Shown here piece after piece: positions 1 through 10,898 of a stretch of 64,000 bases of DNA. The position numbers were made by a program, and so were the translations under genes. Source of the stretch: Cryptomeria japonica. Its lineage: Eukaryota > Streptophyta > Pinopsida > Cupressales > Cupressaceae. The notes under the pieces were generated by a model, which worked only from the letters and a program-made list of their open reading frames with translations, was not told the DNA's origin and did no database searches. The stretch lies in assembly GCF_030272615.1 (NCBI RefSeq), contig NC_081412.1, positions 39,362,791 to 39,426,790 on the forward strand. The letters are read 5' to 3'. Positions within the stretch are counted from its first letter, which is position 1. Every line of letters begins with the position of its first letter.

Positions 1-640
1 GCCCATTGAAATTCTATCAAAACCCATCTATCCCATGAAAAGTCCATCAACAATTTCATAATAAACACATTTCCCACTTATAGAAAACCAAATATACGTG
101 TATTTCCACACTAAATCATCTTGCTAGGTCAACCACACAATTGTTGCTCACTTCATTGCACACCTAGAAGTCAAATCACATCCATTCCCACCTACATCCA
201 CAACATAAAGCTATAAGGCCATCATTTTTCATTGAAAAACAATCAACTCAGAAATAAATGGTGAAAGGAAATTGACACTACAAATTCAATGGACATTCAA
301 AATTCAAATTGAAAATTATACACAAATTAAAGAGATCTCACCACCAAATCATCAATTTGACACATTCAAATAGACATGCAATCATTTTATTCAACTCAAG
401 AAGAAGACACAAAAATCACTGAAGAGGAGGAAGAAGATACAACAATGATCAAATAGGAGGAAGAAGACACATGTTCTAGGTTTTACTCTTGTTCCATTTT
501 TCTAAAAAAATTAATATATTTGATGTAGTTCACAACTTTCTGTGCTTGTACATGAATATACTGTATGCTAATGCAATCTGCTTCATGTTTTTATTATTGT
601 TATGTTATATGTATTGTTTCTTAAAACATTACAAACTGTT
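1..640. other. AT-rich stretch, nothing recognised
   Basis: No ORF of note and no recognised repeat family. The sequence is AT-rich with scattered CA-rich and GAAGAAGA-type simple sequence (about 400-475). Confidence 0.5.
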
Positions 641-1615
641 ATACATCCTTATTGTTTTACGATATTAGTTTGTTCAACCCTTTGTTATTGTTTTATAGTC
701 TTAAGGAAATGTCTTTTCCATTGTTTCCTTGATATTCATTTCCTTCCCAGTTTCCCAAACCCTTAAAGTTTTACATCCTCTTGCTTTTTTTGTGTCTACA
801 ACCCTTGTTGTTTTACTTCCCTATAGTTTTACAGTCTTAGCATGTTAAACCCTTTTTTACTGTTATAAGTCTTAAGGAAATGTTCTTTCCATTATGTCCT
901 TGATATTCATTTCCTTCCCAGTTTCATAGACCCTTACTATTTTATATCCTCATTTTTTGCGTTTATGAAATTCTTACTTATTGTGTTACATCCTTGGATT
1001 TTTACAGTCTTAATCTATAAAACCCCTTCTTATTGTTATAGGTCTTAAGGAAATGTTCATTCTATTGTTTCCTTAATGTTCATTTCATTCTCAAATTTTT
1101 AAGCCCTTACTGTTTTACATCCTCATGCATTGTTTAATTTTTATAAACCCTTACTATTTCACATCCTTTATAGTTTACAATCTTAGTTTTTTAAACCCTT
1201 TCTTACTGTTTTACAATCTAAAGAAATGCTCTTTGCATTGTTTCCTTGATGTTCATTTCTTCCCAATTTTCAAAACCCTTGTTGTACTCCTCATGTTTAT
1301 TTTTTTGTTTACAATATTAGTTTGTGAAACCCTTTCTTACTATCTTATAGCCTTAAGGAAATGTTATTTCCATTGTTTCCTTGATATTCATTTCCTTCCC
1401 AATTATCTTAAACCTTACTATTTTACATCGTCCTACTTTGTTTAGTTCCTTAACCCTTACTATTTTAGAGTCTTAGTTTGTTAAACCCTTTCTTACAATT
1501 TTACTATCTTAAGTAAATGTTCTTTCTATTATTTCCTTGATGTTCATTTCCTTCTCATTTTTCTAAACCCTTCCTTATTGTTTTACATCCTTACTATTTT
1601 TTGGTCTTAGTTACA
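640..1615. repeat. Imperfect ~170-bp tandem array (satellite-like)
   Basis: A block is repeated head to tail about six times. Each copy contains an AAACCCTTnnTTA-type segment, then TTAAGGAAATGTTCTTTCC, then TTTCCTTGATGTTCATTTCC. The TTAAGGAAATG anchor falls near 701, 872, 1045, 1219 (as CTAAAGAAATG), 1353 and 1509, so spacing is 171, 173, 174, 134 and 156 bp. Copies are diverged by substitutions and short indels. A 106-codon open frame at 1125-1445 lies wholly inside the array and follows its period, so it is not called a gene. A decayed satellite or the tandem-repeat part of a larger transposon would both fit. Confidence 0.7.
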
Positions 1616-1934
1616 AATAACAAATATTATGTTCATATAAAATGTCTAAGCATGTTACTATCCACAAAAACATGTGCAAGCATCACAGTAAAAAAACATA
1701 ATGCACATGGAATTGTAATTCTTATGTTCAAGCATCACTGTCATATTATACCATATTTTTGTCATTGAATATGAAAATGGATAATGCTTGCTCACCAATC
1801 ATCACTATTAAAATTCATTATCGAGCATCAGTGTACATGTTTAAAATGGTTAGTTTGGTCCATTTCATAATTACCCACATTCTACAATACTTCAAGTCAC
1901 ATATGAGAATTCTAATTTTAATTATTGTCTGCAT
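1616..1934. other. Unassigned spacer
   Basis: AT-rich sequence between the tandem array and the transposase fragment. Nothing recognised. Confidence 0.4.
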
Positions 1935-2585
1935 ATGAGGAAGGGAGATCTAATGACAAGCTGTGTTGCAAAGAAGAGAGTAACCACAAGGTTGCCTCCT
2001 CATAAAAGAGGAGTCAAATTCCTCCAAGATCTTGAAACCCTACCTTAAGTTGACATCAATCCACAACATGTAGCACTAGTAGTCAAGGATAGTACACTTG
2101 AGAGACTGGTGCCAAAAGTAACAAAGAAACAAAAGTTGTGGCTGACAAATGACATGAAAGGGGCACTCCAAGATGTTGAGGACAATGACATGTTAGTAAG
2201 GGTTGCATAAAAAACATGGCACATCTCAACAAACACAATCTCCAAATGGTTAGGTGGTCTGACAACCACCTCCAAGAAAGGTATGCTTACTATTCTCACC
2301 AAAGATGAAGAAGATTTGATTGTTGAATGTTGCAAAGAGATGGAAACCATTTGTCATGGACTTGAGATTGTCAACTTGAAGGTAGAGGTTGCTCAAATTT
2401 TCCAAACTTAGAGACCAAACCCTTTCAAGAATGGTTTGCCTGTGAAGTCTTGGTAGATGGGTTTTAAGGGCTGACATTTAGAACTCACATTGCAGACAAT
2501 TGAAGGCCTTGATAAGGACAAGCCACTCAACCTTAGACCAACCCTTGTCTCTGATTTCTACAAGATATTGTGGAAAAAATATGAG
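1935..2585 (+). pseudogene. Decayed pogo/jerky-type transposase, N-terminal DNA-binding part
   Basis: From the ATG at 1935 a single frame runs without frameshift to about 2585 and is broken only by stop codons (TAA 2046; further TAA, TAG, TAG and TGA downstream). Reading through them gives a psq-like helix-turn-helix (ISTNTISKWLGGLTTTSKKG), a segment with KDEEDLIVECCKEM, and a CENP-B-type region (RPNPFKNGLP, a Trp-stop pair, then PTLVSDFYK). This order matches plant jerky/pogo-like transposases of the Tc1/mariner superfamily, in which the next part would be the DDE catalytic domain. That domain is absent: the frame stops matching where gypsy-derived sequence begins near 2600. I infer truncation by, or juxtaposition with, the gypsy fragment. 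Family assignment rests on remembered motif order, not on a search. Confidence 0.6.
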
Positions 2586-2599
2586 TTGAGAAGGTGTCA

Positions 2600-3240
2600 T
2601 AAGTTCCAAAGGTGTTTGGGTAGATCAAGCAAAGATTGAGATGATCTTGATCAAACACCACTTAACAATCTAACTCATTTGAAAGAGTTTATTGGATTGT
2701 GTTGTAATTATAGCAGATTTCCAATGGATTCTCTCAATTGGTTGCACATTTTAATAATCCAATAAAGAAGGGGTCCTTGTATGATCTAAATATGCTCAAC
2801 AAACTTTTTACAAGCTAAAGGAGGTAATGAATTATTTCACTATACTTGTCATTCCTAATTTTTCATTGCCTTTTGTTATTGAATGTGATGCTTCTAGAGA
2901 AGGTATCAGATTTCTCTTGAGTAAAATAGGACATCCAAAAGATTTTTGAGAGTAGAAAATTGAACAATTTAGATAAGGGATATTCCATTTATGATAGCAA
3001 GATGTTAGAAATCATGCATGCAGTAGAGAAGTTCAGGGAGTATTTAGTTTGTGGTATTTTTTGTGAAGACTAATCATAATAGGTTATAGTTCTTTATATT
3101 GAAACGAAAAAAAATTACATGATCCCCAATAGAAATGGGTGATCAAGCTACAAGATTATAATTTTTCAAATAGATTACATGAAGGGCAATAGGAATGTGG
3201 TAGTTGATGCACTTTATATAAGGCCTAACAAATCCTTCTG
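2600..3240 (+). pseudogene. Ty3/gypsy reverse transcriptase (C-terminus) and RNase H fragment
   Basis: Translated with frame changes, this stretch shows the conserved order of plant gypsy pol: GVWVDQAKIEMI (GIxVDPxKVEAI block), KEFIGLCCNYSRF (LRxFLGLxxYYRRF), YFTILVIPNFSLPFVIECDAS (RNase H start with the catalytic Asp of ECDAS), LNNLDKGYSIYDSKMLEIM (RNxxExNYSTxDKEMLAI), HAVEKFREYLV, and MKGNRNVVVDAL (KGxxNxVADALSRRP) near 3180-3225. No LTR, integrase or gag accompanies it. It is an isolated relic in the opposite orientation to gypsy element A and much more diverged. Confidence 0.75.
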
Positions 3241-3636
3241 ATATGATATCATTTCATGCCACATTTTCCCATAATCAACATGCATCTCTCCAAACATTTT
3301 TAATAAAATTTATAATGAGACCCATTTTAACATAGGAAACATAATTTTTGGTATAGGATGTCAATGTTTTCTACTTTTAGAATGAGTGCAAGAGTTCTCA
3401 AGCATTTCAAAAATTGCTTGAGTGTGTTACCTTCAAGCTCTAACCATTCAAACACTTTTATCATGTTTAGATAATTGGTCCACTTCAATCCTTTGTAGCT
3501 AGGTCCTAATTTTTTGAGGTTTTAAAGTAAGGTTTAATTTTCTTTGATGACTTTTTTCATGCAAATGATAGTAACTTTTAAATGTATTTTAGGTATCCCT
3601 TTTTCATCCATCTCACTACCCTTCCAAGCTATCACT
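3241..3636. other. Unassigned spacer
   Basis: AT-rich sequence after the gypsy fragment. It may be the decayed pol linker or integrase region, but no motif could be supported. Confidence 0.4.
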
Positions 3637-5144
3637 TGTTGGCATTGTGTTGTCATTGATGTCAACCGGTATAGCCAATCGGTACAACATGTTATCCATA
3701 TGAATGTCTAATGGTAGGCAAGATGGAGATCACCATATGTTAGCGGGAGATTGTTGGCATGATGTTATCAATATGCAAGCAGGTGTATTGTCAATTGGTA
3801 AACAGGTCCACCGGTAAGCTCCATGAGCAAGCAAGAGACAATTTGAAAAGAAGACAAGCAAGAACTGAAGAAAACAATTGAGAAGTTGCAGGATCATACA
3901 GGTTGAAGAGTGAACACTAAACCGAAAGCAGTCTGGGTTTTCTTGATGACCTAACTGGTAGAACAGAGTACTGCATGATGTCAAGGTTAACCGATTAGAG
4001 TATACCGGTAATGTGTTTTTCTCGGTGACCAAGTTTGAACCGACACAATCAAATATGTTGGATTCCAGCAGAGATAACACGTGGACTCTAGGTGGCAAAT
4101 ATGCACTGGTAAGTGAATAGTGCATCAACGAGGTAGTTATAGAGTAGGTCGATATTAAATGGACTGTAAGAATCACAAATCAAGTGTAGAAGATTGTGGC
4201 TCAAAACAGATCGAAAGGAAACAACTAGGTCAACAAAAATCAAGGCAGATGAACGGGGGAAAATTTGCTAAACATAGTAAATGCGCATTGGATGGATCAA
4301 AATGGCGGTGATAGTTGATTTGTTGCAGGCTGTCAATCTCAGAGAAAGGATTTGATACGGATTGTGGTCGGTGAAGAAAACCCTAGGCACGAAAAGTTTG
4401 AAACTCATTTTTTGGCGGGAAAGCTTGGATATAAATGTGCAGATCAAAGATCAAAGATGAAGATGTTGGTTGAGAGTTTGATGCATAGGTGAGCTTTTAC
4501 AAGGCAAGTGTGGTCAGTCTGAGGGTAAGAGCAAAATATTGAAGTGACTAAGTGTTGGAGAAGAACCGGTAAGATAGGTGTAACCGACAAGGATAGAGGT
4601 TACCGAACATAACAGTTTGTTAAACTGATAGTGTCTGAACTGGTAAGACAACAACTGTGAGACAGAGGAGAGTTAAATCGACAGAGAGAATTGGTTGGAG
4701 GTGTTACACAATTCATTTGTAACAAGGTGCAAAATATTGTATTGTTTTATCTCATTGTATTTCACTGAGTGGGTGCTCGATGCAAGGGTTGGTGCTCCTT
4801 GAGTTGGTGCTCAAAATAGTTTAGGGGTTGGTGCTCCTTTGGGTAGGTGCCCATAAATTGTTAGGGGTTGGTGCTCCTTGGGTCGGTGCCCTAAAACTTG
4901 TAAAACAATTATTTTCATTGTGAGGCTGGATTGGAGTAGTAGATCTCCAACAACATTTCTCACTGAGGTTTTTCCCACATTGGGTTTTCCTCGTATATCT
5001 TGTGTTATGTGATGTGCTTGTGTGTGTGATTGTTTTTTTATGGTTTTCACTCTTAACCTATTGCACACTTTGTTTGAAATTGTTTATAATCACTGATTCA
5101 CCCCCCTCCTCTCCTCCCCTCTCAGTGATATATTGTGTTCTACA
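3637..5144 (+). mobile_element. Copia-type solo LTR
   Basis: The segment starts TGTTGGCATT and ends GTTCTACA, with flanking pentamers TCACT (3632-3636) and TCACC (5145-5149), a one-mismatch target duplication. Internally it carries many ACCGGT/ACCGGTA words. Near its end it has CACTGAGGTTTTTCCCACA followed by a GGGTTTTCCTCG-type stretch and ATCTTGTGTTATG. The same terminal block occurs in the LTRs of element C, so this is a related copia family in plus orientation. No primer-binding site or internal region follows, so it is a solo LTR left by LTR-LTR recombination. Confidence 0.8.
4789..4905. repeat. ~40-bp tandem repeat inside solo LTR
   Basis: TTGGTGCTCCTT recurs at 4789, 4828 and 4868 (period 39-40 bp), with a shorter TTGGTGCTC half-unit at 4804. 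Copies are imperfect. Confidence 0.75.
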
Positions 5145-6030
5145 TCACCCTTCCATTTTCATCCCATATGAAAACTTTTTGACATACAAAACTCTTCCTC
5201 CTAAGCTTGTTTGTATCCATCCTAGAGTAGTGAGTCCAAAAGCTAATGGTTTTACCTCAAACTCTTGTAGTTAGCTTTGTGCTTTACATATTGTCTTCCG
5301 TCCACCTTCAACATAAATTCTATCATAAACCTAACTCCATCTATACAGATCCCTAGCAATCCATCTTGATTCTCAATTCATACATCCCTTTACTTGAGCA
5401 AAATCTACAAGCCCAAAACCGATCTTAGAGGTTTCAAATTCCAAATTAAATTTGGGCTCTTGCCAACTCCCTCTAAATAGCCATTATAGATCAACTAGAG
5501 TTTGAAAAGTGCTAGCTTGTGTCCTAGGGTGTCATATTTAAGGGCAAATTATAATTTATTCTAAACAATCAAAGTTTCATTGAAGAGATATTTTAGAAAA
5601 TTGGAGCATCATAACATTATCATAGAATATCAACTTATATTGGCATCCTAAACATCATTACACATTTATTTTATATCTTTAGCCATTGTGTTAACCATTT
5701 AATAGACAAAATAAAGTTTTACCAAAAGAACATATTTTTTTGCCTAGCACATAATAGAATTTTGACATTAAATTCAGCATAGTTCAGATTCAAAGTGCAA
5801 GGTTCATATTATGGACATGAAGATCAATTTTATAAATATGAAAATAAACTAGAACAATAAACAATTGTTATTAGCATAAAGACATTTGCATGATCATTTC
5901 TAAAACCTTCTCATTTTAAAAATCACTTAGCAACCATTATCATGCAAAAACTTCATCAAATTTATGACTAAATATCCTTAATATCATTTATTTAAATTCT
6001 AAGCATTTATTTTAATAGCTTTATCAAGCG
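5145..6030. other. Intergenic, nothing recognised
   Basis: AT-rich sequence between the solo LTR and the PPR gene. The only reading frames are short and unconvincing. Confidence 0.5.
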
Positions 6031-6035
6031 GTCTC

Positions 6036-6045
6036 TATATATATA
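6036..6045 (+). promoter_or_regulatory. Putative TATA box upstream of the PPR gene
   Basis: TATATATATA lies at 6036-6045, directly followed by a GC-richer stretch, and about 380 bp before the first in-frame ATG of the PPR frame. It could equally be a short microsatellite. No transcript evidence is available. Confidence 0.35.
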
Positions 6046-6415
6046 CAGAGGCGTGTGGGAAGTAATGATTTTTCCTTGCAGTGTGGGGTTGGCGTGAGCT
6101 TTGTACAAACTGTAACTCTAGCTTTGCAGTCAGCTTACTTACTGGTTTTTTAAATGCAGCAATAGGAAGTAAAATACTTCCACAGACTGATATACCATTG
6201 GCAACACCATTTTCATTTACAGGAACAGATAAATAAATGCCATAAAACCACTTTTGATTGTAATAGTGTTCCATTGTCGTGACGGCGGAAGTAGATTGAA
6301 CAACAATGCACATTTCCAGTGCTTCAATTATACACAACCTGCTCTAAACCTGCATACCTGCATTTCAAGGAAAATTCTTTCAGAGGGTGATTACATTCAC
6401 TCTCATATCACAAGC

Positions 6416-9337
6416 ATGAGGTTTGCATTTGCTGATTGCACAGGTTTTCAAAATAAGCTTATTAGTATGTATGTTAAGTGTGGTAGTTTGGGAAATGCTC
6501 GTAAAGTCTTTGACGAAATGACAGAACAAGATATCATCTCATGGAATATGATAATTACAGCTTACAGAAGATATGGGCGTCCTCATGAGGCATTGACACT
6601 GTTTCATCAAATGCAACGAATAGGTATCCAACCTGATCAGTTCAGCTTTGCCAGCATACTCCCAGCCTGTGCCAAAGTAGGAGCTTTGGAACAGGGTATG
6701 GGTATCCATCAAAGCATAATGGAAAGGGGATTTTTCTTAGATGTTGTGGTTGCAAATGCCCTGGTAGACATGTATGCAAAATGTGGAAATGTACACAAAG
6801 CACGTGAATTGTTTGACAGAATGGGTCAAAGAGATGTAGTCTCATGGAATTCAATGATTGCAGGATATGCACAAAGTGGAATTGCTAAAAGCGCCCTGGA
6901 AATTTTTAAGAAAATGCAATTTACAGGTATGAAGCCGGACTCCACAACCTTTGCAAGCATCCTCCCAGCCTGTGGGCAAATGGGGGATTTAGAACAGGGT
7001 ATGCATATCCATCAAAGCATAATTGAAAGTGGATTCTTGTCGGATGTTGTAGTTGCAAGTGCCCTTGTAGATATGTATGCAAAATGTGGAAGCATACATA
7101 AGGCACGTGAACTATTTGACAAAATGCCTCGAAGAGATTTGGTTTCATGGAATGCAATGATTGCAGGATATGTTCAAAATGGACATGTTGAGAATGCCTT
7201 GCAAACGTTTAAGCGAATCCAATTTTCAGGTGTAAAGCCAGATTCAACCACCTTTGCCAGTGTCCTCTCAGCCTGTGCTAAAATTAGAGCTTTAGAACAG
7301 GGTATGAGCATCCATCACAGCATAATTGAAAGTAAACTTTTGTCAGATATCGTAGTTGTAAGTGCCTTGGTAGACATGTATGCAAAATGTGGATTGATAG
7401 ATAAGGCATGCGCAGTGTTTGACAAAATGTCTCCAAGGGATGTAATCTCATGGAATGCAATGATTACAGGATATAGGCAAAATGGGTTTTTTGAAAAAGC
7501 ACTGGAAACTTTTAAACAAATACAATCGGCTGGTGTCAAAGTTGACTCCACAACCTTTGCTAACATTCTCCCAGCCTGTGCCAAAATGGGAGCTTTGGAA
7601 CAAGGTGAGGCTATCCATCAAAGCATAATGGAAAAGGGTATTTGGTCAGATGACATTGCAAATGCTCTGGTAAATATGTATTCAAAATGCGGAAGCATAC
7701 ACAAGGCGCGCGAACTGTTTGACAATATACCCCAAAGAAATGTGGTCTCATGGACTGCAATGATTGCGGGATATACACAAAATGGTGATCTTGATGAGGC
7801 CTTAAAGCTTTTCAATGAAATGCCTCAAAGAAATGTGGTCTCATGGAATGCGATGATTGCAGGATATGCACAAAATGGATTTGTTCACAAGGCCTTCGAA
7901 ATTTTTAAACAAATGCAATTAGAAGGTGTAAAGCCAGTCTCCACAACCTTTGCCAGCATTCTCTCAGTCTGTGCCAAAATGGGAGAGTTAGAACGGGGTA
8001 TGGAAAACCATCAAACTATAGTCAAAACTGGACTTTTATCCAATGTTGTAGTTGCAAGCGCTTTGGTAGACATGTATGCAAAATGTAAAAGCATATATGA
8101 CGCACGTGAAGTATTTGACAAAATGCATCAAAAAGATGTTGTCTCATGGAATGCAATGATTGCGGGATATGCACAAAATGGGTTTGTAGAAAAGGCTTTG
8201 GAAACTTTTAAGCAAATGCAATTGGCAGGTGTAAAGCCAGATTCCACCACCCTTGTCAGCATTATCCGGGTATGTGCCACAATGGGAGCTTTAGAACAGG
8301 GTACAAACATCCATCAAATAATAGTCGAAAGCAATTTTTTGTCAGATGTTGTAGTTGCAAGTACCTTGGTAGATATGTATGCAAAGTGTGGAAGCATACA
8401 CAAGGCACATGAACTGTTTGACAAAATGCCTCAAAAAGATGTGGTTGCATGGACTGCAATGGTTACAGGATATGCACAAAATGGGCTTGTTGAAAAGGCC
8501 CTGGAAATGTTTAGGCAAATGCAATCGGCAGGTGTTAATCCAGACCCCACCACCTTTGCCAGCATCCTCCCAGCCTGTGCCAAAATAGGGACTTTGGAAC
8601 AGGGCATCAAAATCCATCAAAATTTAATCGAAAGTGGATATTCATCAGATGTTGTAGTTGCAAGTGCCCTGGTAGACATGTATGCAAAATGTGGAAGTAT
8701 ACACAGAGCACGTGAACTGTTTAACAAAATGCCTGAAAGAAATGTGATCTCCTGGAATGCCATGATTGCAGGATATGCGAACAATGGATTTTGCAAGGAT
8801 GCTCTCGAACTCTTTGAACTAATGAAGCACTCTACGACAAAGCCTGACCGTGTAAGCTTCATTTGTGTTTTATTAGCATGCAGCCATGCAGGTTTAGTAG
8901 ATGAGGGCTGCAAATACTTCAGTGGTTTAAGCGACTCTTGTTGCTTTAAGCCTACAATTGATCATTATATTTGCATGGTAGACGTCCTTGGCCGTGCTGG
9001 ATATCTGGAAGAAACTCTAAATTTTATCATCAAAATGCCAATTAAACCTATGGAGATTGTGTGGATGTGTTTGCTTGGTGCCTGTGGGCCACACAAGAAC
9101 ATAGAATTAGGAGTGTTTACAGCAAATCTTCTTTTAGAGCTGGATCCTAAAAATGCCACAACTTATGTTCTTCTGTCAAACATTTATGCGGAAGTGGGCA
9201 GGTGGAGTGAAGTTGAAATGGTAAGGGGACGGATGAAAGATAGAGGAATTGAAAAGATACCTGGATGTAGTTGGATTGAAGGACAAAAAATGGCATATGC
9301 TTTTTGTGTAGGAAACAGATCAAATACGCGGACATGA
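6416..9337 (+). CDS. PLS-class pentatricopeptide-repeat protein (E-type C-terminus, DYW lost)
   Basis: The first in-frame ATG is at 6416 and gives 973 codons. PPR-like sequence (TCISRKILSEGDYIHSHI) already begins about 80 bases upstream, so the original start may be lost, spliced from an upstream exon, or non-ATG. Nine xxDVVSWNAMIxGYxxNG units follow, near bases 6529, 6832, 7135, 7438, 7738, 7831, 8134, 8437 and 8740. That spacing is 303 bp (one P-L-S triplet) except for 300 bp once and one short 93-bp unit. After the repeats come the E/E+ motifs (KPTIDHYICMVDVLGRAGYL, TTYVLLSNIYAEVGRW, IPGCSWIEG). PLS PPR proteins bind organelle RNA base-specifically, and those with a DYW domain usually direct C-to-U editing in mitochondria or plastids. 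Here the frame stops at TGA 9335-9337, at the E+/DYW border. An intact 2.9-kb frame amid decayed transposons argues for a gene that is, or was recently, functional. No introns are evident. Confidence 0.85.
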   Translation: MRFAFADCTGFQNKLISMYVKCGSLGNARKVFDEMTEQDIISWNMIITAYRRYGRPHEALTLFHQMQRIGIQPDQFSFASILPACAKVGALEQGMGIHQSIMERGFFLDVVVANALVDMYAKCGNVHKARELFDRMGQRDVVSWNSMIAGYAQSGIAKSALEIFKKMQFTGMKPDSTTFASILPACGQMGDLEQGMHIHQSIIESGFLSDVVVASALVDMYAKCGSIHKARELFDKMPRRDLVSWNAMIAGYVQNGHVENALQTFKRIQFSGVKPDSTTFASVLSACAKIRALEQGMSIHHSIIESKLLSDIVVVSALVDMYAKCGLIDKACAVFDKMSPRDVISWNAMITGYRQNGFFEKALETFKQIQSAGVKVDSTTFANILPACAKMGALEQGEAIHQSIMEKGIWSDDIANALVNMYSKCGSIHKARELFDNIPQRNVVSWTAMIAGYTQNGDLDEALKLFNEMPQRNVVSWNAMIAGYAQNGFVHKAFEIFKQMQLEGVKPVSTTFASILSVCAKMGELERGMENHQTIVKTGLLSNVVVASALVDMYAKCKSIYDAREVFDKMHQKDVVSWNAMIAGYAQNGFVEKALETFKQMQLAGVKPDSTTLVSIIRVCATMGALEQGTNIHQIIVESNFLSDVVVASTLVDMYAKCGSIHKAHELFDKMPQKDVVAWTAMVTGYAQNGLVEKALEMFRQMQSAGVNPDPTTFASILPACAKIGTLEQGIKIHQNLIESGYSSDVVVASALVDMYAKCGSIHRARELFNKMPERNVISWNAMIAGYANNGFCKDALELFELMKHSTTKPDRVSFICVLLACSHAGLVDEGCKYFSGLSDSCCFKPTIDHYICMVDVLGRAGYLEETLNFIIKMPIKPMEIVWMCLLGACGPHKNIELGVFTANLLLELDPKNATTYVLLSNIYAEVGRWSEVEMVRGRMKDRGIEKIPGCSWIEGQKMAYAFCVGNRSNTRT

Positions 9338-9629
9338 GATCTGCACAAAGTTGGAGAAATTTTCTTGGGAGATGAAGCAAGCGAGGTAGTTTCCAGGTTC
9401 TAGACATGTACTGGATGAAGTGGAAGAGGGCAAAAAATAATTATTCCCCTGCCACCGTAGGGAGAAGCTGGCAAGAGCATTTTATCTCCTGGAACAACTA
9501 TTATGTATTGACTACCATCCTGCAAAGAATTTTATCTCCAAGATTGGTGCAAGACAAATTGTTGGAAGAGACTGGAACAAAATCCATCAGTTCAAACGAG
9601 GACAATGTTCTTGTGGAGATAATCAGTGA
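9328..9629 (+). pseudogene. Broken DYW deaminase domain of the PPR gene
   Basis: Just after the PPR stop, a different frame continues the protein. It reads EICTKLEKFSWEMKQAR, stop TAG (9387-9389), HVLDEVEEGKK, stop TAA (9438-9440), CHRREKLARAF, CIDYHPAKNFISKI, GRDWNKIHQFKRGQCSCGD-N-Q, then TGA at 9627-9629. This is the standard order of a DYW domain. The zinc-binding HxE is disturbed (CHRREKLA instead of CHHSEKLA), the second zinc centre CxxCH reads CIDYH with one Cys lost, and the closing DYW tripeptide reads DNQ. One frameshift (about 9325-9335), two internal stops and these substitutions mean no active deaminase could be made from this locus. Confidence 0.8.
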
Positions 9630-10898
9630 TGCTAAGTGAATTAGTACGTTAGCATAGGCTTGCACCATAAAAAGGTGCACCGTAAGTTCTAGACTACGCC
9701 AGTGGCTTCCTAAATCTAGATGTATGGAGTGCAATGTGCATCACTGCCAACGTATACCGATGGGTATTTGTTAAAGCTGTGGATTCTTTTATCATAGTTT
9801 ACCAAATCCGAATGAATTTCGTTAAAATGCAGCTGGATCTGGATTTTTGGGACCAACTGGATGCATTTTCTGGATTGACTGGATTTGTCGATTTTGGTCT
9901 GGAAATTTCATTTTTTAGAAACAATTTACTCAATTTTTGTTTGGAAATATGGGAGTTGCAATTTTTTGCCCTCATGAACATGTCTAATTTTTTGTTTATG
10001 ATACCATGGAGACGTCATGAAATGGAACTGTTTTTCATGCAACTTGTACTTGTCTGGAATGAAAAGCTAGAGGAGGAGATGGAAATGGGAAAAGGCAAAA
10101 ACAGAGGAATGATGTTGGATAATGAAGTCGAACAGTCAGGCCTCTTTGACTTAACATGTTTCGCTTCCATCTGTTGTCCATTTGTATTCTATTGGAGACT
10201 TCAAATGGTAGTGAGTGGATAATGTAGTATTTATTGTAATTGCTGATGTATAGAGAGCTGCTGTATGTAACCAGAACAAAGATATGATAAAGTGATTTCC
10301 CTGCTTCTTCCGTGGATTTAACCAAATTGGTGAACCACGTAACCCTGGTGTTGTATGTTTACTGATTGTGCATCTCATATTTCTGAATTTATTTGTTTAT
10401 CTGCACTTTGGATCAACAATTGACATCACAGCTTGGTGAAGAAGCTGAGTCGGAATTTGTGAAGAATTTTTGGGAAGATGGAAGAGGTGGATAAATGGGG
10501 AACTGAAAAATTTTGAGGGCAGAATTTTGGATTGTGAAAGATGCAGTTGGATTAATGCTATCAGATTTAAAAAATCCATGCTATAATTGTTTCGATGCTT
10601 CTGAATTTGATTGTGTGCAAAAAATTTTATCATCAATGTTTCAAATCACACTCCATGATTCATCATTAGGATGAGAGTTCAAAGGAGATGAAAGATGGTA
10701 AGTTGCAGATCCAAACTGAATATAAAGATAAGAGAGGAGAGAGAGAGAAAGAGAGCATGTAGATTGAAGAAGGGAATAAATAATAAATAGAAAGACTCAA
10801 CAAGAGAAAACTAGAAATAAGCAAACAAAAAATGGACACAAAGACATAGAAGGAAAAAAAAAATGACAAAAGAACAATAGAAAATACACCAATATATA
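9630..10898. other. 3' flank of the PPR gene up to element A
   Basis: No supported gene. A 162-codon frame at 9734-10222 has no recognisable features and lies where the PPR 3' UTR would be. From about 10720 the sequence becomes purine-rich (GAGAGAGAG and poly-A tracts) and ends in CACCAATATATA at the insertion point of element A. Confidence 0.5.

Noticed and set aside
1125..1445. 106-codon open frame
   Set aside because: It lies inside the ~170-bp tandem array and repeats its own sequence with that period; composition, not coding.
6642..9159. Several 60-98-codon frames antisense to the PPR gene
   Set aside because: They are mirror frames of the repeated PPR units and recur at the same offset in each unit.
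9734..10222. 162-codon plus-strand frame
   Set aside because: No domain, unusual Phe/Leu/Trp-rich composition, and it sits where the PPR 3' UTR is expected. Left unannotated.
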